The notes under the pieces were generated by a model. The model was not told the DNA's origin. It made no database searches and saw only the letters and a list, made by a program, of their open reading frames with translations. A DNA stretch of 11,764 bases from Candidatus Subteraquimicrobium carltonvillense (lineage in GTDB: Bacteria; Actinomycetota; Aquicultoria; Subteraquimicrobiales; Subteraquimicrobiaceae). Every line of letters begins with the position of its first letter. Positions within the stretch are counted from its first letter, which is position 1. The position numbers were made by a program, and so were the translations under genes. The stretch is from the NCBI GenBank assembly GCA_002339355.1, contig DDKQ01000043.1, positions 1,500 through 13,263 on the forward strand, read 5' to 3'. Positions 6,640 through 11,764 of this stretch are shown here, piece after piece.

Positions 6640-7746
6640 GTGAGAATAGGTATTGATGCCCGGATGATAGATTGGGCTGGGGTTGGTAGATATACCCAAA
6701 ATCTTCTGAAACTCTTAAGGGAAATAGATGGGAAGAATGAATATATCCTTTTTTGTGATCAAAAGAGCGAGCATCTAGTACCAACCGCTCCCAATTACGA
6801 TAAAAGGGTAGTAGAGCAACCCGTACTCTCCCCACTTTATCAGTTCAGTTGGGGTAGGGAGTTGCGGCGGGCAGATCTGGACGTCTTTCACTCTCCTCAC
6901 TTCGTGTGGCCCTATATTACCCCCTGCCCCTCGGTGGTGACCATCCATGACCTCATTCCCTTGATTTCGCCGGAAGTCATGCCCTCGCGCCTTGCCAGGA
7001 TTTACTATCGCTGGATGAACGAGCGCGCTACAAGCAGGGCAAAGAGAGTAATCGCCGTCTCTAAATCCACGAAACAGAATTTAGTTCGCCTCCTTGGAGT
7101 ATCTGAGACGAAGATCAAGGTCATCCAAGAAGCAGTCGATGAACGATATAAGGTGGTCAGGGATAGAAATCTTCTAAGGGCCATAAAGGGGAAATATGAT
7201 ATTAAACAAAGGTTCATCTTAAATGTGGGAAATCCAAAACCTCATAAAAACTGGTCGAGGTTGATTAAAGCATTCTTCAAATTGATGCTGAAGAGCAGGA
7301 GGAATTATCAGTTGGTACTGGTGGGTCCAAAGTATTCCGAGCATTCTGAGATCGATTATCTAATTAGGAGATCTGGTCTGGAGAAGAGGGTTACATTCAC
7401 GGGCATCATTGGAGAGGAGGATTTGTTGCTCTTATATAATGCCGCTGAGGTCTTTGTTTTTCCCTCCCTCTATGAGGGTTTTGGGCTACCGCCCTTGGAG
7501 GCCATGGCCTGTGGTACCCCGGTTATTTGCTCCAATACTTCCTCTCTATCCGAGGTGGTTGGAAATGCAGCTCTGATGATCGATCCCTATAATGTAAGCG
7601 AAATTGCTGAAGCCATGGGGAAAGTCCTCACCGATAACTCCCTACGAGAGAAGCTGAGAGAGAGGGGTCTTGCCAGGGTGAATAAATTTTCGTGGAAGAA
7701 GACTGCTGAGGCGACGCTCAAAATATATCGAGAAGTGGGAAAATAG
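6640..7746 (+). CDS. GT4-family glycosyltransferase
   Basis: A 368-residue GT-B glycosyltransferase with both Rossmann halves. The N-terminal domain carries RIGIDARMIDWAGVGRYT with the glycine loop; HSPHFVWP and TIHDLIPL (about 84-108) follow. The linker and C-terminal domain show LNVGNPKPHKN (194-204), LVLVGP (225-230) and the E-x7-E motif YEGFGLPPLEAMACGTPV (E279, E287). This pattern is typical of mannosyl- or rhamnosyl-type GT4 enzymes, but the sugar is not readable. The GTG start has AGGAGG (6630-6635) four bases upstream. Its first 17 residues are nearly those of the truncated gene at 5791. Composition is clearly more GC-rich than the genes upstream. The stop directly abuts the next ATG. 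Confidence 0.92.
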   Translation: MRIGIDARMIDWAGVGRYTQNLLKLLREIDGKNEYILFCDQKSEHLVPTAPNYDKRVVEQPVLSPLYQFSWGRELRRADLDVFHSPHFVWPYITPCPSVVTIHDLIPLISPEVMPSRLARIYYRWMNERATSRAKRVIAVSKSTKQNLVRLLGVSETKIKVIQEAVDERYKVVRDRNLLRAIKGKYDIKQRFILNVGNPKPHKNWSRLIKAFFKLMLKSRRNYQLVLVGPKYSEHSEIDYLIRRSGLEKRVTFTGIIGEEDLLLLYNAAEVFVFPSLYEGFGLPPLEAMACGTPVICSNTSSLSEVVGNAALMIDPYNVSEIAEAMGKVLTDNSLREKLRERGLARVNKFSWKKTAEATLKIYREVGK

Positions 7747-8850
7747 ATGCAAGTATTGATGATCAATAAGCTTTATTATCCGGTGATCGGTGGGGCGGAG
7801 AATCACCTTTATTTGCTATGCAACGAATTAAAAAAGTGCATCGATGTCAGGGTACTTGTATGCAACACCGAGTTGAAGACCGTTATAGAAAAGCTGGATA
7901 ACCTCGAGATAATAAGGGTTGCCAGCGCCGGAATACTGTTTTCCATGCCCCTTGGTTTCACTTTTCCTCTGTGGCTCAGACGGCTTGAAGCCGATATAAT
8001 CCATTTTCACCACCCCTTTCCCCTCGGTGAGATATCCTACCTGCTGACCAAACCCAAGGGGAAGATGGTGATAACTTGGCACAGCGATATAATCCATCAG
8101 AAACACCTCTTGAAGTTCTATGAACCTTTTTTGCTGAAACTCCTCGAAAGAGCCGATAGGATTTTGCCCACGTCTGCCAATTATATCGAGTCATCTCCCT
8201 TTTTAAGACGTTTCAGAAATAAATGTCAGCCCATCCCCTTGGGAATAGATGTGGAACAATTCAAACTCACCCCGGGAATTGAGAATGCTGCCGCCAGGAT
8301 TCGAGAAAAATATGGCTCAAAAATCCTTCTCTTCATCGGTCGCTTGGTCTACTACAAGGGTGTGGAGTATCTAATCGAGGCCATGAGGCATATCGATGCG
8401 CACCTGATAATAATCGGGGAAGGACCATTGGAGAATAAGCTGAAGACCTTGGCTCATGGGGAGGGAGTCGCAGAAAAGATGTCATTCTTAAAACCGGTGA
8501 GGGATGAGGAATTGCCCCATTATTATTACGCTTGTGATGTTTTCGTCCTCCCATCCGTCGCTCGAAGCGAGGGCTTCGGCATCGTCCAACTTGAAGCCAT
8601 GGTTTGTGGCAAGCCCGTGGTGAGCACGAATCTTCCCACGGGCGTCGCTTTCGTAAACCAGCATCAAAAGACGGGATTGGTTGTCCCACCCAGGGACGCT
8701 CAAGCTTTAGCTGAGGCCATAAATACTTTGCTCAAAGACCCCAAGTTGCGCAAAAAATACGGGAAGTATGGGAAAATGAGGGTGGAAAGGGAATTCACCA
8801 AGGAAATCGTGGCCCAACGGGTATTGGAAGTCTACGGGGAACTTATTTGA
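7747..8850 (+). CDS. GT4-family glycosyltransferase
   Basis: A 367-residue GT-B fold glycosyltransferase. The N-terminus INKLYYPVIGGAENHLYLLC carries the GGAE acceptor-side loop; DIIHFHHPFPLGE and TWHSDIIHQ follow (83-118). The C-terminal donor domain begins with LLFIGRLVYYKGVEYLIEAM (194-213), then IIGEGPL (222-228) and the E-x7-E motif SEGFGIVQLEAMVCGKPVV (E275, E283). It should act in the cytoplasm on the lipid-linked glycan. Donor and linkage are not determinable. ATG immediately follows the stop of the preceding glycosyltransferase with no gap, so the two are surely cotranscribed and probably coupled. Composition matches the GC-richer right part of the window. Only general GT4 resemblance links it to the AT-rich tandem pair. 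Confidence 0.92.
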   Translation: MQVLMINKLYYPVIGGAENHLYLLCNELKKCIDVRVLVCNTELKTVIEKLDNLEIIRVASAGILFSMPLGFTFPLWLRRLEADIIHFHHPFPLGEISYLLTKPKGKMVITWHSDIIHQKHLLKFYEPFLLKLLERADRILPTSANYIESSPFLRRFRNKCQPIPLGIDVEQFKLTPGIENAAARIREKYGSKILLFIGRLVYYKGVEYLIEAMRHIDAHLIIIGEGPLENKLKTLAHGEGVAEKMSFLKPVRDEELPHYYYACDVFVLPSVARSEGFGIVQLEAMVCGKPVVSTNLPTGVAFVNQHQKTGLVVPPRDAQALAEAINTLLKDPKLRKKYGKYGKMRVEREFTKEIVAQRVLEVYGELI

Positions 8851-8907
8851 AAGGCTGGAACTAAAAGGCAAAAAGATTAAGAGGCAGGCAGGAAATTTCG
8901 AGCGATA

Positions 8908-9055
8908 TATTTAATAAAGCAAATGGGTCACAAATCCATAAGCTTGCTGCAAGGGCTGCTCGTAAAGCGAGCAGCCCAAAGCGAACCCGAAGCTCAAGAG
9001 CAGTCCTTTGAGCATTTTACACTATAAATTATGACCCACGTATTTAATAAAGCAA
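8908..9055. repeat. 15-bp direct repeats around a self-complementary segment
   Basis: TATTTAATAAAGCAA occurs at 8908-8922 and again at 9041-9055. Just inside lie TGGGTCA (8924-8930) and its reverse complement TGACCCA (9032-9038). Inside that pair is a perfect 10-bp hairpin (8953-8977) and a smaller stem GCTCAA/TTGAGC (8992-8997 and 9008-9013). Terminal inverted repeats flanked by a direct repeat look like a small non-autonomous mobile element with a target duplication; the same folding could equally belong to a structured RNA. It fills most of the 250-bp gap between two glycan genes and contains no convincing ORF. No known family is recognised. Confidence 0.6.
8953..8977. repeat. perfect 10-bp stem-loop
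   Basis: GGGCTGCTCG pairs with CGAGCAGCCC around the loop TAAAG. It is GC-rich and the strongest hairpin in the window. There is no T-run after it on either strand, so it does not fit an intrinsic terminator. It sits near the centre-left of the direct-repeat-bounded element and may be its structural core. Confidence 0.85.
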
Positions 9056-9100
9056 GTAATGGGCAATTTTTAATGTGGCTGCAAAAATGCGAGGTTAAAG

Positions 9101-10462
9101 ATGTCCAGGTCGAAGTGGTTAGTGATTTCTCTGATAATGGATGCGATTCTCGTTAATGTAGGCATCATTCTTGCATTCCTTCTACGTTTTGGAGGAGAGC
9201 TTCCCCCTTTTAACTTCAGAGCTTACACTAACCTAGCCATCTTCATCACCATTATTCAAATCGGGACACTCCATGTATACGACCTTTATAATGTGGAGAA
9301 GGTTCAGGGTGGTTGGGACATCCTCTATGCCGTATTTAAGGCTGTTTCCCTGAGCATGCTGCTAACGGTTGTTCTGACCTTTTTCTACCGCTTTTTTTCC
9401 TTTCCCCGTACCGTTCTGTTACTCTCCTGGGTTCTTGTCATAGCCCTCATTTCTGGTTGGCGGGTATTGGCAATGAAAGTCATAAATATCCATTGGCCTA
9501 TCCAGCGTGTCCTCATAGTAGGAACTGGTGAAACTGGTCAAAAGATATTAAGGGAACTTAAGGCTCGATCCAAGTGGGGTTATCGAGTCGTGGGACTAAT
9601 CGATAGGAATCTGGCGAAGGTAGGTCGGCAGTTCCAGGGTGTTTCGGTTGTAGGAACCATAAGGGACATCGTTCCCATGGTGAACAAATATAGAGTGGAT
9701 CAGGTCATAGTTACCTCCCCCATTAGGCAACGAGAACTCATAGAGGATCTCGCGAGATCTAAGGAAACCCACGTTAGAGTGGAAGTGGTACCTGAACTTT
9801 ATGAGATATTTGTGGGAAAAGTGGATCACACACTGGTCAGTGACATTCCTCTCATGAAGCTCACCAAGGAACCGGTTCCGGCATGGATTAGCCTGGCAAA
9901 GCGAGCCACGGATATCATTTTGGCCTTCATATTATTGATCCTTGCCGCTCCTTTGATGGTTTTGGTCGCGCTGTTGGTGAAGCTTACATCCCCGGGTCCC
10001 ATTTTTTACGTGCAGGAGAGAGTGGGTGAGGATGAAGAGCTCTTTAAGGTGTATAAATTCCGGACCATGATTCAGGAGGCGGAGGAGGAGAGTGGACCCA
10101 TTCTTGCCGCTGAGAGGGACTCTCGCATCACACCAGTAGGGCGATATTTAAGGCGATTTCGAATAGACGAGCTCCCTCAGTTATTCGATATTCTCAAAGG
10201 GGATATGAGTTTTGTGGGACCTAGACCCGAGCGTCCCCATTTCGTGAAAGAATTCAAGAAAAAAATCCCGGGCTACACGGAGCGATTCAAGGTCAAACCA
10301 GGTGTAACCGGTCTTGCTCAGATCAGTGGCTCCTACGCCACCACCCCCGAAAATAAATTAAGATATGATCTCATTTACATCTACCATCAATCATTATTCT
10401 TGGATATAAAGATACTTTTACACACCATAAAGGTTGTTTTGACGGGGAGAGGCGCCCGCTAA
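9101..10462 (+). CDS. polyprenyl-phosphate sugar-1-phosphate transferase (WbaP/WcaJ type)
   Basis: A 453-residue membrane enzyme that starts glycan assembly by moving a sugar-1-phosphate from a nucleotide sugar to undecaprenyl phosphate. Four N-terminal membrane helices (about 7-29, 44-62, 80-98, 104-122) precede a CoA-binding-like Rossmann domain with VGTGETGQKIL (140-150). A hydrophobic segment (about 270-295) leads into the bacterial sugar transferase domain: SPGPIFYVQERVG (297-309), KFRTM (319-323), RIDELPQLFDILKGDMSFVG (354-373), GPRPERP (373-379) and PGVTGLAQISG (400-410). The Asp-Glu dyad known from PglC is D356-E357. The domain order matches the long WbaP/WcaJ class, and length is normal. 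Glucose-1-phosphate or galactose-1-phosphate is the usual substrate, but which one is used cannot be told. GAGG at 9091-9094 supports the ATG. Confidence 0.93.
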   Translation: MSRSKWLVISLIMDAILVNVGIILAFLLRFGGELPPFNFRAYTNLAIFITIIQIGTLHVYDLYNVEKVQGGWDILYAVFKAVSLSMLLTVVLTFFYRFFSFPRTVLLLSWVLVIALISGWRVLAMKVINIHWPIQRVLIVGTGETGQKILRELKARSKWGYRVVGLIDRNLAKVGRQFQGVSVVGTIRDIVPMVNKYRVDQVIVTSPIRQRELIEDLARSKETHVRVEVVPELYEIFVGKVDHTLVSDIPLMKLTKEPVPAWISLAKRATDIILAFILLILAAPLMVLVALLVKLTSPGPIFYVQERVGEDEELFKVYKFRTMIQEAEEESGPILAAERDSRITPVGRYLRRFRIDELPQLFDILKGDMSFVGPRPERPHFVKEFKKKIPGYTERFKVKPGVTGLAQISGSYATTPENKLRYDLIYIYHQSLFLDIKILLHTIKVVLTGRGAR

Positions 10463-10476
10463 CCTGATAATTAGGT

Positions 10477-10976
10477 AAATTCTAATTTCAAAATACTAAG
10501 CACTAAACAATATCAAATGTCCAAAACTTCGTTGTGAACTCAGTTGAACAATTCAAAGGACCAAAACCAAATGAAATACGATTTAGAGGAAAGAACTTTA
10601 AACTTCACCAAGGATGTTATTGATTTTTGCAAGAAATTACCTAAAAACACCATAAATATGGAATTGACTGGTCAATTGGTTAGAGCCTCTGGCTCTGTTG
10701 GTGCAAACTATATCGAAGCAAACGAATCTTTAAGCAAAAAAGATTTTTTTCACCGAATTAAAATCTGTCGAAAGGAAGCCAAAGAAAGTAGATACTGGCT
10801 TAGAGTCGCAGTTTCGGCTAACCCTGAATTCGAAAAAGAAGGAGAACCTCTTCTCCAAGAGTCTTTAGAGTTGACGAAAATCTTCGGCTCAATTCTTGAA
10901 AAGAGTATTTAGTTTTGGATTTTAAAAATTTGGATTTTGAATTTGTTTAGGATTTAGGATTTCGAATTTAGGATTT
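10477..10976. mobile_element. inverted-repeat-bounded unit carrying an S23/IVP gene
   Basis: The left arm (10477-10527) and the right arm (10912-10976) are imperfect reverse complements. Read on the minus strand the left arm gives GTTTTGGA, then ATTTGATATTGTTTAG, TTAGTATTT and TTAGAATTT. The right arm gives GTTTTGGA, GATTTTGAATTTGTTTAG, TTAGGATTT and TTTAGGATTT, with an extra insert of about 13 bases. The arms closely bracket the four-helix gene. Such genes are known in intervening sequences of 23S rRNA whose ends pair into a long stem; here the unit lies outside any rRNA. That it moves as a unit is inference. Confidence 0.5.
10571..10912 (+). CDS. S23/IVP-family four-helix bundle protein
   Basis: A 113-residue, probably all-helical protein of the 23S rRNA intervening-sequence (IVP, S23) family, structurally related to the Avd accessory proteins of diversity-generating retroelements. 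Diagnostic blocks are LEERTLNFTKDVIDFCKKLP (5-24), QLVRASGSVGANYIEANE (35-52), SKKDFFHRIKICRKEAKES (55-73) and YWLRVAV (75-81). Its biological role is unsettled; nucleic-acid binding has been proposed for the family. I start at ATG 10571, ten bases after AAAGGA (10555-10560). A TTG at 10544 would add nine residues that are not part of the family core. Composition is A/T-rich like its flanks and unlike the transferase gene upstream. Inverted repeats close in on both sides, suggesting that it arrived as a unit and has no role in glycan synthesis. Confidence 0.9.
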   Translation: MKYDLEERTLNFTKDVIDFCKKLPKNTINMELTGQLVRASGSVGANYIEANESLSKKDFFHRIKICRKEAKESRYWLRVAVSANPEFEKEGEPLLQESLELTKIFGSILEKSI

Positions 10977-10983
10977 AAAAGTT

Positions 10984-11004
10984 CCAATAACCCAATAACC
11001 CAAT
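10984..11004 (+). repeat. 8-bp tandem repeat at the pseudogene start
   Basis: CCAATAAC occurs twice in a row (10984-10999) and a third partial copy (CCAAT) runs into the ATG of the next reading frame. It continues the low-complexity A/T-rich arm of the preceding unit. No ribosome binding site precedes that ATG, so the repeat has probably replaced the original leader. Confidence 0.6.
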
Positions 11005-11764
11005 GAACAAATCTACTGAGAATTATTTGGACTTAGCTATATATTACGGCTTTCACTTCTTAGTTTTTTGTTTGCCTCTAGTCTTCTCTAGAGCAACCTA
11101 TGACCAGTTTGATCTTCCCAAAGTCGTTTTCCTGAGGATTACAACACTTTTCCTTCTTTATGGCTGGTTGGCAAAGTTTTTCTTTTCATCCAGGGTCTGC
11201 TTTTCTTTTTAGCCGTTCAGAATTTTTCTTCCTTTTCTCGTCTCCGCTCATTAGCTAAAACGATGGTTGTGAGTGCCACCATCGTTTCTTTTTACGGTCT
11301 ATTGCAATATCTGGGATACGACTTTTTCCGGTGGGCGGAAGTACCCTTCGAATTGAATAGGAGCTTTTCCACCTTTGGCAATCCGGTTCTTTTGGGAGGT
11401 TATCTGGTAATCATCCTTCCCATAGCCTTAGCTCTCTTCATCTCAGCTACCAAACCAGCGGAAATCGGTTGTTATGGGATGTGGACGGCTTTATACGTCC
11501 CATATTTGGCTTTGGACCTGACACCTTCAGGTTGGTGTTTCCCAGGTTTTAAACCTTGAAGTACATCAAATTGGGTGGGAGAACTACCGTTGCCGATAAT
11601 GCCCATAATTATCCTCTTCAATTGGGTTCAACCCTGGGTATCCCAGCCGTGGCAATTTTCTTGAGCTTACTCATAATTTATTTCTTGAGGAGTCTTCCAC
11701 TACTGATCACTAGCGATATCGCAGAGCGTCCTTTATACACCGGATTTGTCGCAGGGGTATGTGG
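11003..11764 (+). pseudogene. decayed O-antigen ligase/polymerase-like membrane protein, runs off the window
   Basis: Three segments of one O-antigen ligase (Wzy/WaaL superfamily) protein occur in order in three frames. Frame A (11003 to about 11185) encodes an N-terminal membrane helix with LPLVFSRATYDQFDLPKVVF. Frame B (about 11185 to 11450) gives QGLLFFLAVQNF, then VSFYGLLQYLGYDFF and STFGNPVLLGGYLVIILPI. Frame C (about 11451 to the end) gives TSGNRLLW, RPIFGFGPDTFRLVFPRF, a TAA at 11550-11552, then GGRTTVADNAHNYPLQLGST and LGIPAVAIFLSLLIIYFL. Family members normally have extra sequence at both joins (about 50 residues at A/B, more than 100 at B/C), so internal deletions occurred. With two frameshifts, a stop and no ribosome binding site it cannot make the full protein. 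It would have joined or polymerised glycan outside the membrane. Confidence 0.85.

Noticed and set aside
8333..8703. Long open frames on the minus strand opposite a glycosyltransferase
   Set aside because: They are shadows of the convincing + strand gene, have Arg/Pro-rich composition and no recognisable domain.
8953..8977. The strong hairpin as an intrinsic terminator after the glycosyltransferase pair
   Set aside because: It is followed by AAAGCG on the + strand and has no T-run on the - strand either, so the required uridine tract is missing.
11263..11559. A separate small membrane protein of 98 residues
   Set aside because: It is the middle part of the broken ligase-like protein. Its last 35 or so residues are out of frame, because the true family sequence continues in the next frame.
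1..11764. CRISPR array, tRNA or rRNA gene, complete insertion sequence
   Set aside because: No regularly spaced repeats, no cloverleaf with a recognisable tRNA arm, no rRNA sequence and no transposase reading frame were seen.

Overview
The window is bacterial and reads almost entirely on the + strand. It is a surface-polysaccharide (O-antigen or capsule type) biosynthesis locus that has been heavily rearranged. The lineage cannot be fixed from the sequence. The families present (WecB-type epimerase, Wzx-type flippase, several GT4 glycosyltransferases, a polyprenyl-phosphate sugar-1-phosphate transferase, an O-antigen ligase-like protein) are spread across bacteria, and the four-helix S23/IVP protein is common in environmental and uncultivated lineages.

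Left part (about 1-5810): an AT-rich operon. A possible promoter (97-125) precedes a UDP-GlcNAc 2-epimerase (wecB). A Wzx-like flippase, a SAM methyltransferase and two tandemly duplicated GT4 glycosyltransferases follow. Junctions are tight (TTGA and ATGA overlaps), so translational coupling is likely. The first of the paired glycosyltransferases has no ATG, GTG or TTG where its homologous N-terminus begins; an ATA codon sits there behind a good ribosome binding site.

Middle (5791-6640): a scar. The last AT-rich glycosyltransferase overlaps the first 17 codons of another glycosyltransferase gene whose remainder is missing. A Phd/YefM-RelE type toxin-antitoxin pair follows, and then a full-length gene beginning with nearly the same 17 residues (6640). 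Base composition becomes more GC-rich from there on, so this looks like the edge of an exchanged sugar-gene cassette.

Right part (6640-11764): two more GT4 glycosyltransferases, and a 250-bp gap holding a self-complementary element between 15-bp direct repeats. Then comes a WbaP/WcaJ-like initiating sugar-phosphate transferase. After that lies a small S23/IVP four-helix gene enclosed by imperfect AT-rich inverted repeats. Last is the decayed remnant of an O-antigen ligase/polymerase-like membrane protein, which reads in three successive frames with internal deletions and an in-frame stop and runs off the window end.

Inferred pathway: WecB supplies UDP-ManNAc, the sugar-phosphate transferase loads the first sugar on undecaprenyl phosphate, the GT4 enzymes extend the chain, the methyltransferase may modify it or a precursor, and the flippase moves it across the membrane. 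The ligase or polymerase copy here is dead, so this step must come from elsewhere or be lost. No clear new defence or signalling system is visible. The most unusual structures are the recombination scar with its toxin-antitoxin pair, the ATA start, the direct-repeat-bounded hairpin element and the inverted-repeat-bounded IVP unit.
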